From assembly GCA_024102975.1 (NCBI GenBank), contig JAGFJD010000372.1:1-52085 (forward strand): DNA of 52,085 nt, read 5' to 3'. This document shows, one piece after another, positions 1 through 8,588 of this stretch. The notes below the pieces were generated by a model, which ran no database searches, was not told the DNA's origin, and worked only from the letters and a program-made list of their open reading frames with translations. Positions within the stretch are counted from its first letter, which is position 1. Every line of letters begins with the position of its first letter. The position numbers and the translations under genes are program-made. This stretch comes from Phaeodactylibacter sp. (GTDB lineage Bacteria > Bacteroidota > Bacteroidia > Chitinophagales > Saprospiraceae).

Positions 1-33
1 TTTTTCCTTTATCCTGCGTTGAGGAACCGCCTC

Positions 34-50
34 CCTTAGCGCTGCTAAGG
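34..50. other. Small perfect palindrome downstream of folA
   Basis: A 7-bp stem (CCTTAGC / GCTAAGG) with a 3-nt loop lies 3' of folA in the direction of its transcription. It lacks a U-run on either strand, so it is not a canonical intrinsic terminator. Its size (7-3-7) resembles the small palindromes clustered near the transposase at 27.3-28.2 kb, but its arms differ. The rest of bases 1-92 shows no gene. Confidence 0.4.
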
Positions 51-92
51 TCGGGAACCCTCGCCTTGGCTAAAGAAAAAATCACTCGCCTA

Positions 93-125
93 TCGAAACA
101 CGACACTTATTAATCTCACGTCGCT
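93..125 (-). repeat. 33-bp dispersed repeat, copy 1
   Basis: On the minus strand this begins AGCGACG and ends GTTTCGA. It matches 42169-42201 on the plus strand at 31 of 33 positions. It overlaps the last two bases of the folA stop codon. Both copies can fold a short GCGAC/GTCG(C/T) stem around a conserved AT-rich loop (ATTAATAAGT). This is a direct sequence comparison; function is unknown. Confidence 0.75.
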
Positions 126-621
126 AACCTTCCCGTTCATATACTTCAAAAGCATAATGGCAGGCATTCTTTTCATCCGGCTCGTGGGGTTCTCTGGAAA
201 CCAGCCTCCATTCTTTCTCGGGCAGTTCCGGGAAGAATACCTCGCCGCCCTCAACTTCCACGTCTACGCGGGTGAGGTAAACGCGGTCCCAGAAAGCCAT
301 GCTCTGGCGGTAAATCTGCCCGCCTCCGATGATGAAGGCTTCCTCCTCGCCATTGTCGAAGGCGATGGAGAGCGCCTCTTCGATGGAAGGGACGACCAGG
401 CAGTTGGAGGCAACGAAAAAGGGGTTTCGGGAAACGATTATGTTGGTCCGTTTGGGCAGAGGCCGGCCGATGGACTCGAAACTCTTCCTGCCCATGATGA
501 TATGGTGGTTGAGGGTGGTGCGTTTGAAGTACTTCAGGTCAGCGGGCAGATACCAGGGGATGCCGTTGTCTTTCCCGATGACATTATTGCGGCCTGCTGC
601 TACGATGGCGGAGACGATCAT
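124..621 (-). CDS. folA: Dihydrofolate reductase
   Basis: Reduces dihydrofolate to tetrahydrofolate with NADPH for thymidylate, purine and methionine synthesis; cytosolic. The 165-aa length is normal for bacterial DHFR. The N-terminus has the expected VSAIVAAGRNNVIGKDNGIPW signature region, with the Met20-loop stretch and catalytic acidic residue in the LPADLKYFK segment. An IMGRKSFESIGRPLP motif (about residues 42-56) and an FIIGGGQIYRQ cofactor motif (about 95-105) follow. The start is the ATG at 619-621. It lies 97 nt after mrdA on the same strand and may be the last gene of the cell-shape operon or have its own promoter. The stop codon overlaps a dispersed 33-bp repeat. Assignment is secure by motif. 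Confidence 0.96.
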   Translation of the reverse strand: MIVSAIVAAGRNNVIGKDNGIPWYLPADLKYFKRTTLNHHIIMGRKSFESIGRPLPKRTNIIVSRNPFFVASNCLVVPSIEEALSIAFDNGEEEAFIIGGGQIYRQSMAFWDRVYLTRVDVEVEGGEVFFPELPEKEWRLVSREPHEPDEKNACHYAFEVYEREG

Positions 622-718
622 AAGATTCTTCTTTTAAATAACCCACCGCCGCACCCACCGGGACAATAACCAACAACCGGCCGGCAAGTAACCGCCCGGC
701 AACGCTGTTTCTGCCGCC

Positions 719-2587
719 CTACGGCGTAGCGTCCATCAGGTTAGCCTCCATGATGCGTTGTTCCAGCCACTTGCGGCTGTCGTCAATCTTCCTGTTCATC
801 AGTTTTTCAATCATGAGGCTGGCGATCGGTGCGGCAAAGGTGCCGCCGAAGCCGGCATTTTCCACGTAGACCGCGATAGCGATCCGGGGGTTGTCCTTGG
901 GAGCGAAAGCAAAGAAGATGGAATGGTCTTTGCCGTGGGGGTTCTCTGCCGTTCCGGTTTTTCCGCAGACGGAAACGCCCGGCACATAGGCGGAGCGGGC
1001 GGTGCCGGCCAATACGACTTTCTCCATGCCGTTGGCCACCAGGTCGAAGTATTCTTTTTTGATATCGATTTTGCGCTTTATCCTGAATTTTTCCGGTATG
1101 GGCAATTTGCCTCCGTCCAGCTCTTTGGCCAGGTGGGGCGTATAGTAGAACCCGCGGTTGCCGATGATGGCTGCCGCATTGGCCATCTGCAGGTTGGTCA
1201 GCAACAGCTCCCCCTGTCCGATGCCGAGGGACCGAATCCAAAGGGAGTTCCATTTCTGCCCTTCCTGCTGGCGGTTGAAATAGTCGTCGTAGAACCTGGA
1301 AGTAGGATAAAACCCCCTTTTCTCGCGGGGCAGGTCGATGCCCAGTTGCTGGTACAGGCCAAACTGGTGGAGGTAATGGTTGAAGGTATCCAGGCCTTTC
1401 TGGGGGTTGTAGAAGTTGTTTTTTCCGTCGACGATCTCCCGGAAGACCGTTACGAAATAGGCATTACAGGAATATTGGATTCCGGTTTCCAGATTATAGC
1501 AATGAGGGTGGCCGTGGCATCCGGTGAGCCTCATGCCATTATAATAGTAAGCGCCGCCGCAGGAAACCGCTTTATCCGGAGTGATCGCGCCCGTTTGCAG
1601 GCCGATGAGGGCTACAATAGGTTTGAAAAGGGACCCGGGAGGGTACTGGGCCATGATCGAGCGGTCGAACAGGGGGTTGTTCGGGTTTTGCAGCAGTTCG
1701 TTGTAAGCCTTTCCCCTGTCGCGGTCAATAGCCAGGACATTGGGGTCGTAGGCCGGCGTGCTCACCATGGCCAGGACCTCGCCGGTGGCAGGATCCAGCG
1801 CGACGATGCTCCCTATCTTGTTTTGCATCAGTTCCTCTCCATACGCCTGAAGTTCGAGGTCGATGGTCGTATGTATATCTTTTCCGGACTCAGGTTTTTT
1901 GTCGAACTTGCCTCCGCTGTAGGACTCGATCTCCCTGCCCAGGTTATCCTTCAGGACCAGGCTGGTCCCCTTTTTCCCCCGGAGTTGGGGCTCGTAATGA
2001 AGCTCCAGCCCTCCCGTTCCGATGTAATCTCCCGGCACGTATTCGCCGCTGGAATTGTCGACCTCTTCGCGGTTGACCTCCCGGATGTATCCCAACAGGT
2101 GTGCGGCGTTCTTGTGCGGATAGCCACGGGCATGGCGCAGTACTGGCCGGAAACCGGGAAACTGGTACAGCCGCTCCTGAAAACGGGCGAAATCCCTGGC
2201 AGAGATTTTTGTCAGGAACGGGAACGGCACGGATTTGGAATAGCGGGGATCCCGCCAGTTTTTGTTCAGCGTTTCATCGAAGTACTTCTCCGTAATATTC
2301 AGCAGCTTGCAGAAAGCCTTCTTATCCATTTCCGGGTCTACCTGGTTGTAGGTAACCATGAGGTCATAAGTCGGGTTGTTGTACACCAGGATACTCCCGT
2401 TGCGGTCGTAGACAGTGCCCCGGGCAGGATAGATGACCTGCTCGTCGATGGCTGTAGCGTCGGCTTTTGTCTGGTAGGAGGAATCTAGCACCTGCAGGTG
2501 CAGGGCGCGCAGGATCAGCACCGCCGCAGCCAGGGCGAAAAAGAGCCGAATGATATATTGCCGTTGTTGGTTCTGGTCAGCCACCAC
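719..2587 (-). CDS. mrdA: Penicillin-binding protein 2 (elongasome transpeptidase)
   Basis: Class B PBP that cross-links peptidoglycan in the elongasome; inner membrane with a periplasmic catalytic domain. The protein is 622 aa. One membrane anchor lies at about residues 10-30, followed by the dimerisation/pedestal region (YPARGTVYDRNG near 53-64) and the transpeptidase domain. The three active-site motifs are intact: S319-L-F-K322, S373-C-N375 and K543-T-G545. It starts 10 nt after the mreD stop, which supports co-transcription with mreBCD. RodA, the usual glycosyltransferase partner often encoded next, does not follow here; folA does. The assignment of PBP2 rather than PBP3 rests on the mre context. 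Confidence 0.95.
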   Translation of the reverse strand: MVADQNQQRQYIIRLFFALAAAVLILRALHLQVLDSSYQTKADATAIDEQVIYPARGTVYDRNGSILVYNNPTYDLMVTYNQVDPEMDKKAFCKLLNITEKYFDETLNKNWRDPRYSKSVPFPFLTKISARDFARFQERLYQFPGFRPVLRHARGYPHKNAAHLLGYIREVNREEVDNSSGEYVPGDYIGTGGLELHYEPQLRGKKGTSLVLKDNLGREIESYSGGKFDKKPESGKDIHTTIDLELQAYGEELMQNKIGSIVALDPATGEVLAMVSTPAYDPNVLAIDRDRGKAYNELLQNPNNPLFDRSIMAQYPPGSLFKPIVALIGLQTGAITPDKAVSCGGAYYYNGMRLTGCHGHPHCYNLETGIQYSCNAYFVTVFREIVDGKNNFYNPQKGLDTFNHYLHQFGLYQQLGIDLPREKRGFYPTSRFYDDYFNRQQEGQKWNSLWIRSLGIGQGELLLTNLQMANAAAIIGNRGFYYTPHLAKELDGGKLPIPEKFRIKRKIDIKKEYFDLVANGMEKVVLAGTARSAYVPGVSVCGKTGTAENPHGKDHSIFFAFAPKDNPRIAIAVYVENAGFGGTFAAPIASLMIEKLMNRKIDDSRKWLEQRIMEANLMDATP

Positions 2588-2597
2588 TACTGCATTT

Positions 2598-3119
2598 TTA
2601 ATCTTCCGGGTTAAAGATATTCATTACAATCATAACAAAAACCATAGATAATGGGAAACTATACAGGGTTTTTAGCAAAATAGACTGGATGAAAATGGGA
2701 GAAAAAGCATCCAGGCTGTAATAAACCAGCAGGTGAAACCCCATCATGATGCTGGAATAGGCCAGGAACCACCTCAGGCCCATCCTTTTTTTCGTAGGGC
2801 TGTGGTTGACATTGTATCCTTCGCGCGGCTGCAGCCATTTGAGCGGCAAGGGGCGGGCATAGGCGGTCAGGACGCTGGCAGCGGCATGAACGCCCCAGGA
2901 GTCATACGCGGCGTCTACCAGTATGCCCATGGCAAAGGCTGAAAGCAGGGCCGCCGGCATAGGGGTCCGCAACGGAAGGAGAAGGATGAAAAGAGGATAA
3001 ACGATGAAATTGACAAAAATGAACCCTTCCCAGCCGGAAGAGATCGGCTTGAGGATCAGGACCTGCAGGACGAGCAAGCCGACAAACCGGATGATATTGA
3101 TGGGTATTGCATTAGTCAT
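2598..3119 (-). CDS. mreD: Rod shape-determining protein MreD
   Basis: Small integral membrane protein that links MreC to the elongasome. At 173 aa it is the typical size. Several hydrophobic segments are visible (about residues 8-30, 33-52, 57-75, 115-135 and 145-170), with little soluble sequence. Sequence conservation in this family is weak, so the call rests on membrane topology and position between mreC and mrdA. The start codon overlaps the end of mreC by 8 nt, consistent with translational coupling, and mrdA begins 10 nt downstream. Confidence 0.9.
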   Translation of the reverse strand: MTNAIPINIIRFVGLLVLQVLILKPISSGWEGFIFVNFIVYPLFILLLPLRTPMPAALLSAFAMGILVDAAYDSWGVHAAASVLTAYARPLPLKWLQPREGYNVNHSPTKKRMGLRWFLAYSSIMMGFHLLVYYSLDAFSPIFIQSILLKTLYSFPLSMVFVMIVMNIFNPED

Positions 3120-3939
3120 TGGCTGCCCGGTCTAATTCATCATGTTCCTTTTTCATCAGGTTTTTCACCACATACACATACCTTACATTAGCCAGGTCGT
3201 TGAAAAGCTCTACCTGGATATTGAAAAAATTGTTGCCCGCAACCTCCTCCACGCTGCGGATGATCCCGACCGGTATGTCGCTCGGGAAAATCTGGCTGTA
3301 GCCGTTAGTCTGTACGGTATCCCCGACCACGAACTTGGCGTGCCGGGGAATAGCTTCCAGCTGCATGTACAGAGGGTCCTGTCCATCCCAGGTGAGCGTC
3401 CCGAAATAGTTCGTGCTGCGAATGCTGACATTGATCCGGGACTGGCTGTGCAGGACGGACATCACCTGGCTGAAATGTTCGGTGGCCGCTCTGACGATGC
3501 CGACGATGCCGTCGCTGCTGATAACGCCCATGTGGGGTTCGATGCCGTAATTGCTCCCCCGGTCCAGCCGCAGGAAGTTGTTGTTGCTAAGTACGGAATT
3601 GCTGATAACATTGGCGCTGGTAAAGGCAAATAGCCGTTCGAACGAATCCCGGCCGAGGGAATCCGGGCGGTTCAGGCTGGAGTAGCGGGCATTGTCCAGC
3701 TGCTCCATCAGTTTGATGTTTTTGGACTGCAGCTTGATCACCTCGTTTTTCAGGCCCCAGTAATCGGCGAGCCAGTCAGAAGAGCGGTCGACATAAGCGG
3801 TTAAAAGCCCCCAGGAGTTGGCAGCGATCTCTCCCTGCCGCTGATTATACTGTATGATCAGCGTAAGCGATACGGCTTCCAGCAGTACGAAAAGCATGCC
3901 GGCGCCATAGGCCGCAAACAATTGTAAAAGGCCCCGCAT
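3112..3939 (-). CDS. mreC: Rod shape-determining protein MreC
   Basis: Membrane-anchored periplasmic scaffold that organises PBP2 and the elongasome. The protein is 275 aa. An N-terminal membrane segment lies at about residues 8-30. A coiled-coil-like stretch around 60-85 (LKNEVIKLQSKNIKLMEQL) is followed by the beta-rich MreC core with LDRGSNYGIEPHMGVISSDG near 123-143 and a VGDTVQTNGYSQIFPSDIPVG segment near 203-223. The gene starts 31 nt after the mreB stop and overlaps mreD by 8 nt, so mreBCD-mrdA is almost certainly one transcript. Confidence 0.95.
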   Translation of the reverse strand: MRGLLQLFAAYGAGMLFVLLEAVSLTLIIQYNQRQGEIAANSWGLLTAYVDRSSDWLADYWGLKNEVIKLQSKNIKLMEQLDNARYSSLNRPDSLGRDSFERLFAFTSANVISNSVLSNNNFLRLDRGSNYGIEPHMGVISSDGIVGIVRAATEHFSQVMSVLHSQSRINVSIRSTNYFGTLTWDGQDPLYMQLEAIPRHAKFVVGDTVQTNGYSQIFPSDIPVGIIRSVEEVAGNNFFNIQVELFNDLANVRYVYVVKNLMKKEHDELDRAAND

Positions 3940-3970
3940 GGCAGAAAGGTTTTATAATGAAAATCAAGGG

Positions 3971-5002
3971 TCAGACGCTTTTCCGGTCGATGAGGAAGGA
4001 AAAGCGGTCTGTGTTTTTCAGGGCAATTCCGGTGCCGCGAACAACTGCCCGCAGGGGGTCGTCGGCGATGTGTACTGCCAGCTTCGTTTTCTGGGCAATG
4101 CGTTTATCAAGCCCGCGAAGCAAGGCGCCACCGCCGGTCAGGTATATTCCGGTGCGGTAAATATCGGAGGCCAGTTCCGGAGGCGTGGTCTCTAATGCTT
4201 TGAGGATGGCATCCTCGATCTTGGAGATCGATTTGTCCAGCGAATGAGCGATCTCGCTGTAGGAAATTTTGATCTGCTTGGGGATTCCCGTCATCAGGTC
4301 GCGGCCGTTGACCGCATAGTCTTCCGGAGGAGTTTCCAGTTCGTGCAGCGCCGAGCCTACGTGAATCTTGATCTGCTCTGCGGTGCGTTCGCCAATCAGG
4401 ATATTGTGCTGGCGTTTCATATAGCTCATGATGTCGTTGGTGAACTCATCGCCGGCAATGCGGATAGATTGGTCACAAACGATGCCAGACAAGGCGATTA
4501 CGGCGATCTCAGTCGTGCCGCCGCCAATGTCAATGATCATGTTGCCTACCGGCTCTTCTACATCCAGCCCGATGCCCAGGGCAGCGGCCATGGGTTCGTG
4601 GATGAGGTAGGTCTCTTTGGAGTCCACGTGGTCGGCGGAATCGAAAACGGCGCGTTTCTCCACTTCGGTGATTCCGGAAGGGATACAGATCACCATTTTC
4701 ATGTGAGAAAATAAGCGGCGGCGGCGGCCGATCATGTTGATCATCCCTTCGATCATGCTTTCCGCAGCCTGGAAATCGGCGATCACGCCGTCCTTCAGCG
4801 GGCGGACCGTCTTTATGTTCTCATGGGTTTTTTCATGCATCTGCATGGCCTTGTTCCCTACAGCAATGGTCTCCCCGGTGCGTCGGTTAATCGCCACAAT
4901 AGAAGGTTCGTCGACGACGATCTGTCCATCCTGTATGATCAGGGTATTGGCCGTACCCAGGTCAATGGCAAGTTCTTGGGTGAAAAAGCTAAACAGTTTC
5001 AT
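3971..5002 (-). CDS. mreB: Rod shape-determining protein MreB (bacterial actin)
   Basis: Actin-like ATPase that forms membrane-associated filaments directing sidewall synthesis. The 343-aa protein carries the actin-fold signatures: phosphate-1 loop DLGTANT (about residues 15-21), phosphate-2 DIGGGTTEIAV (about 163-173), and the C-terminal adenosine loop LTGGGALLRG (about 290-299). The N-terminal FSFFTQELAIDLGT is typical of the family. It is the first gene of the minus-strand operon mreB-mreC-mreD-mrdA; the 405-nt spacer upstream should hold the operon promoter, although no consensus-grade box was recognised there. Confidence 0.97.
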   Translation of the reverse strand: MKLFSFFTQELAIDLGTANTLIIQDGQIVVDEPSIVAINRRTGETIAVGNKAMQMHEKTHENIKTVRPLKDGVIADFQAAESMIEGMINMIGRRRRLFSHMKMVICIPSGITEVEKRAVFDSADHVDSKETYLIHEPMAAALGIGLDVEEPVGNMIIDIGGGTTEIAVIALSGIVCDQSIRIAGDEFTNDIMSYMKRQHNILIGERTAEQIKIHVGSALHELETPPEDYAVNGRDLMTGIPKQIKISYSEIAHSLDKSISKIEDAILKALETTPPELASDIYRTGIYLTGGGALLRGLDKRIAQKTKLAVHIADDPLRAVVRGTGIALKNTDRFSFLIDRKSV

Positions 5003-5407
5003 TAAAGCTGTTCTCCGAGTTATTAATAAGCAGTCCTTATGAATCAGGGGGCCTGGTGTCTTTTTGGGACGATGAAAATAGCAATTTTTTTCCGTTCGCT
5101 TTTACCACCTTCAATGAAGCTCATAAATATTGCTCCTTTGAAGGCGGGCCGGCGCCACAGGCGTAAATAAATGGCCGTTTTCTTGTGGACGAAGCGTCAA
5201 ATCGCTATTTCACATTTCACCGCGCAAAACAACGCAAATTTTGCGGAAAAAGGAAATAAACCCCTTAAGATTAATATAAATACAGATTTGTCATCAGAAT
5301 GATCTTTCCCGCAAAATGGGGAATATGGTTGCACGGGTACACGGCTGCACGGGTTCATTGGACTGTGGGCCCGTAAACCCGTGAACCAATGGCCCCGTTT
5401 CACGGGT
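5003..5407. other. 405-nt spacer between M16 homologue and mreB
   Basis: No convincing gene is present. The mreB-proximal half is AT-rich with runs of A/T and must contain the mre promoter, but I cannot place a TAnnTTTG box with confidence. The half near the M16 stop is GC-rich and contains the CACGGGT repeat patch listed separately. Short frames through here look like chance openings. Confidence 0.6.
5332..5407. repeat. CACGGGT short-repeat patch with hairpin potential
   Basis: CACGGGT occurs directly at 5332-5338, 5348-5354 and 5401-5407 and inverted (ACCCGTG) at 5377-5383; the last direct copy abuts the M16 stop codon. The direct and inverted copies can pair, and a small CCCGT-TTC-ACGGG hairpin sits at the M16-proximal end. 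It may act as a 3' end structure for the M16 transcript. Confidence 0.6.
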
Positions 5408-6679
5408 TTATACCCCCACCACCACCTCCCACATGTCCTCGCGGCGCAGGTAGCGCCGGGCCAGCCGTTGCAGCTCATCGGCGGTGATATTCCTTACCGT
5501 TTCTGCCATGGTTTCGAAGAAGGACATCGGCAGGCCTTCTACGGCCTGGGTCCGGACAATCTCTGAAACGTTGAACGGCCCATCGAGCATCGTCAGGAAA
5601 TTGCCCATGAGGTAATTGCGGACCATGGCCAGCTCGTCGGCCCCGGCCGGCTCCTGCCGGAGCCGCTCCATTTCTATGTAAATCTGCCGGAGCGTATCTT
5701 CTACAAACTCATTGCCTACCTCGGTGCCGACGTAGAAATACCCGTCGTAGTGCATGTTGTCGAGCATAGAATAGATATTGTAGGTATAGCCTTTCTCCTC
5801 CCGGATATTCCCCATCAGGCGGGAACCGAAATATCCCCCGAGTATGGTATTGAGCACGTACATGCCCGGATAGTCCTCGTGATGGCGGTTGAACAGGCGC
5901 CGGCCGATGCGGATGGCGGCCTGTACGGTTTCCGGGCGCTGGATTTTCTTCGCGCAGGGGGCCTCCTGGGTTGCCGAAAGCGTTGCCCGGGCAGCTTCGC
6001 CGGGCGGTATGGCGCGGCTCAGGCATTCGTTGACCATCCCGACGATCTCGGGCGAAGACTTCCCGCTGATGAAGGCCATGCAATTGTTGCTGTTGAACAG
6101 GCGGGTGAAATGCTCCAGCAGGTCGTCCCGCTGCAGGGCGGCGTAGGTTTCGGGAAAGCTGTTGTAACCGTAAGGATGGTTGCGGCCAAAAATGAGTTCG
6201 GTGATCTCCCGGTAGGCGACGATGTCGTTCTTCGCCAGGTCGACTTCCAGCCTTTGCTGGTTCCGCTTGATGAACGCGTTCAGCTCGGCCTCGGGAAAGG
6301 CAGGCGCCGACAGTATCTCTTCGAGGATGGGCATCAGCCGCCCGAAGTGCTTATTGAGGCTGTACAGGATCACGTTGGAGGTATCCAGTTGGAACGGCAT
6401 GCTCAGGCTGCAGCCGTAAAAGTCGAGCTGCTCGGCAATCTGCGCCGCGCTGAACGACCGGGTGCCTTCCCGGAGCATGCTGGAGGTAGCCCGGGCAGCC
6501 AGTTGCTTCTTCTCGAAGGGGCGCCCCGCCAGGTAGACGACCTCCAGCTTGATCACTTCCTGCGTGCCCATATTGACCTCATACAGCGGCATGCCATTGT
6601 CGAGGGTATGCTGAGGCACTTCAGGCAAACGGAGGTTGCGTACATCTCTGGCCCGGGGAGGGCTGGTTCGGTTTGGCAT
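5408..6679 (-). CDS. M16 (pitrilysin-like) peptidase homologue, zinc site missing
   Basis: M16-fold protein, 423 aa from the ATG at 6677-6679; a longer frame reaches 6793 but its first 38 residues show no M16 similarity. The position where active M16B enzymes carry HxxEH reads SSMLREGT here, so the zinc ligands are absent. The C-terminal half keeps the substrate-binding R/Y feature in SRLMGNIREEKGYTY (about residues 286-300). This is the hallmark of the non-catalytic partner in M16 heterodimers. In Bacteroidota the active and inactive subunits are often adjacent genes, but no HxxEH partner is present in this window. No clear signal peptide was seen. It is divergent from dnaN, and its stop is followed by a CACGGGT repeat patch. 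Confident of family; role inferred. Confidence 0.88.
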   Translation of the reverse strand: MPNRTSPPRARDVRNLRLPEVPQHTLDNGMPLYEVNMGTQEVIKLEVVYLAGRPFEKKQLAARATSSMLREGTRSFSAAQIAEQLDFYGCSLSMPFQLDTSNVILYSLNKHFGRLMPILEEILSAPAFPEAELNAFIKRNQQRLEVDLAKNDIVAYREITELIFGRNHPYGYNSFPETYAALQRDDLLEHFTRLFNSNNCMAFISGKSSPEIVGMVNECLSRAIPPGEAARATLSATQEAPCAKKIQRPETVQAAIRIGRRLFNRHHEDYPGMYVLNTILGGYFGSRLMGNIREEKGYTYNIYSMLDNMHYDGYFYVGTEVGNEFVEDTLRQIYIEMERLRQEPAGADELAMVRNYLMGNFLTMLDGPFNVSEIVRTQAVEGLPMSFFETMAETVRNITADELQRLARRYLRREDMWEVVVGV

Positions 6680-6833
6680 GTGTTTCTTGTTTAATACTCC
6701 GGGATAATAATACGCCTTTTCAGGGGGAAAAGGTTGAACCCGGGCAATCTTTCTCCAACAGCCTCCCTCCCCGCCGGGCTTCCTTATCCACACGCTGTTG
6801 ATTATTCATGCTGATAAAGTCTGGGAGAAAACC

Positions 6834-6841
6834 TATTTTTG
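6834..6841 (+). promoter_or_regulatory. Candidate -7 box for dnaN
   Basis: TATTTTTG fits the Bacteroidota -7 consensus TAnnTTTG and lies 39 nt before the dnaN start, giving a leader of roughly 30 nt. No well-spaced -33 TTTG was found, so the call is tentative. Confidence 0.4.
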
Positions 6842-6880
6842 TGAACTGTTTGAAATTATATAAACCCTACCCGATAAACT

Positions 6881-8005
6881 ATGAAATTCAGTGTCTCTTC
6901 TTCAGAATTGCTCCGGCACCTCCAGATCGCCGGCGGCGCCATCGCGTCCAACTCCGTGCTGCCCATCCTGGAGGATTTCCTGTTCACCATTTCCGACAAT
7001 CAGCTGAAGATCGCGGCTTCTGACCTGGAAATATCCATCACCACCAGCATCGAGGTGATGGCCGATACCGACGGATCGGTGGCCGTGCCGGCAAAAATAC
7101 TCCTGGAAACCCTCAAAGCCCTGCCCCAGCAACCTATCACCTTTACGGTCGATACCGATACCTTCGGCATAGAGATCACCTCTGCCTACGGAAAGTACAG
7201 GCTGGCCGGCAGCAACCCGGACGATTTCCCCAAAATCCCCGTCCCGGAATCGGACGACGACAAGCTGTCCATCTCAGCCCACGCCCTGTCCCGCGGTATC
7301 GCCAAGACGATCTTCGCCGCCAGCAACGACGAACTGCGCCCGCCCATGACCGGGGTGTATTTTCAGGTGGACTTCAGCAAGCTCATCCTCGTCGCCACCG
7401 ATGCCCACAAACTGGTGAAATATACGTTCCAGGATGTGAGCAGCGAGGTCTCCACTTCCTTCATCGTTCCTAAAAAAGCGCTTAACCTCCTCAAGGGTAT
7501 CCTGCCGGAAAAAGATAAAGACCCGATACAGCTGTCTTTTAATGTTTCCAATGCCTTTTTTTCCTTCAACAATACCGAACTGGCCTGCCGCCTGATCGAC
7601 CACCGCTATCCGGACTACAACGCCGTCATCCCGGTGGACAATCCCAATACGCTCTCGCTCGGCCGGTCGGACTTCCAGAACTCCCTGCGCCGGATCGCCA
7701 TCTACGCCAATAAAACCACCAACCAGGTGACGCTCAATATCAACGAGGGCAGCCTCACCATTTCTGCCCAGGACCTCGACTTCTCCAACGAAGCAACCGA
7801 ACAGCTGGCCTGCTCCTACGACGGAGACCCGTTGAATATCGGGTTCAACGCCAAATTCCTGGTGGAAATGCTCGGCGTCCTTGAATCGGAGGAAGTGAAA
7901 ATGGAATTATCCTCCCCCACCCGCGCAGGCATTCTTTTGCCCGCTGAAGAGGCGGAAGGGGAGGAAATCCTGATGCTGGTCATGCCGGTGATGCTGAGCA
8001 ATTAA
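6881..8005 (+). CDS. dnaN: DNA polymerase III beta sliding clamp
   Basis: Ring-shaped processivity clamp that tethers replicative polymerase to DNA. The protein is 374 aa, the normal length. It shows the three-fold clamp organisation: MKFSVSSSELLRHLQIAGGAI at the N-terminus, the domain-1 SNSVLPILEDFLF segment, AGSNPDDFPKIP near 112-123, the LVATDAHKLVKY stretch in domain 2 and the DHRYPDYNAVIP motif in domain 3. The end MPVMLSN is a variant of the usual MPMRL tail. It is transcribed divergently from the M16 gene and followed after 21 nt by a small lipoprotein gene, so the two are probably co-transcribed. No dnaA was seen nearby, so this is not an obvious dnaA-dnaN origin locus. Confidence 0.97.
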   Translation: MKFSVSSSELLRHLQIAGGAIASNSVLPILEDFLFTISDNQLKIAASDLEISITTSIEVMADTDGSVAVPAKILLETLKALPQQPITFTVDTDTFGIEITSAYGKYRLAGSNPDDFPKIPVPESDDDKLSISAHALSRGIAKTIFAASNDELRPPMTGVYFQVDFSKLILVATDAHKLVKYTFQDVSSEVSTSFIVPKKALNLLKGILPEKDKDPIQLSFNVSNAFFSFNNTELACRLIDHRYPDYNAVIPVDNPNTLSLGRSDFQNSLRRIAIYANKTTNQVTLNINEGSLTISAQDLDFSNEATEQLACSYDGDPLNIGFNAKFLVEMLGVLESEEVKMELSSPTRAGILLPAEEAEGEEILMLVMPVMLSN

Positions 8006-8026
8006 ATTAAGGAAAGGTAGTTTGAG

Positions 8027-8482
8027 ATGAATGTAATGAGGACAATACTTTGCTTCACGGCCCTGCTGGCCGTTCTTCCCGGATGCAAACAGGAAGAAAC
8101 AAAACCGGACGCCCCGGAAGAGGTGCTGAAAAAATATCAGGCCTATATCGATAAGAATAAATTTGAGGAAGCCCGGGAACTGAGTACCCCGGCAGGGCAG
8201 CAATGGCTGTCCGAACTGGAGGCCATCATCTCGAATGAACAGTCGGATTCCACAGAACTGGATACCCGGTTCCTGTCGCTCTCCTGTGAAGGGCAGGGCG
8301 ATACGCTTGTCTGTGCCTGCGTCCTGAAAGACCAGTACGAAAGATATACGGCCGACTACCGCCTCGTCCGCCTGGAAGGCAAATGGCTCGTGGATGCCCC
8401 CGAAGAGGAGATCATCATCGAAAACGACCTCATCGAGTCCGTCCCGGACAGCTTGCTGGAAGAATACCTGATGGAGGAATAA
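8027..8482 (+). CDS. Small putative lipoprotein, DUF4878-like
   Basis: Function unknown. The 151-aa protein begins with a lipoprotein signal: short charged N-terminus, hydrophobic ILCFTALLAVL and a lipobox-like LPGC with Cys at about residue 23. The mature part starts with a charged linker and a helical region (VLKKYQAYIDKNKFEEARELS) followed by a predicted beta sheet. That is the overall look of the small NTF2-like or DUF4878-type secreted proteins, though I cannot confirm the family. It may start at the second Met, three codons in. It sits between dnaN and nadD with short gaps, which suggests one transcript rather than a shared function. Confidence 0.75.
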   Translation: MNVMRTILCFTALLAVLPGCKQEETKPDAPEEVLKKYQAYIDKNKFEEARELSTPAGQQWLSELEAIISNEQSDSTELDTRFLSLSCEGQGDTLVCACVLKDQYERYTADYRLVRLEGKWLVDAPEEEIIIENDLIESVPDSLLEEYLMEE

Positions 8483-8588
8483 TAGCCGGGTTTGGGGTTG
8501 GCCCTGCTTTGGCAAACCCGGCCGCGTTTTGTGGCCACCGATCCATTTTGCAGGAATTGCAAAGCCCGCTTTCCGACAACCCTACCGT

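Noticed and set aside
758-2488. Long plus-strand open frame (576 codons) opposite PBP2
   Set aside because: It lies wholly antisense to a gene with all catalytic motifs and its translation has no recognisable domain. Such antisense frames are expected in GC-rich codon-biased genes.
5197-5478. 93-codon minus-strand frame between M16 and mreB
   Set aside because: Runs through the CACGGGT repeat and the M16 end; composition is not protein-like.
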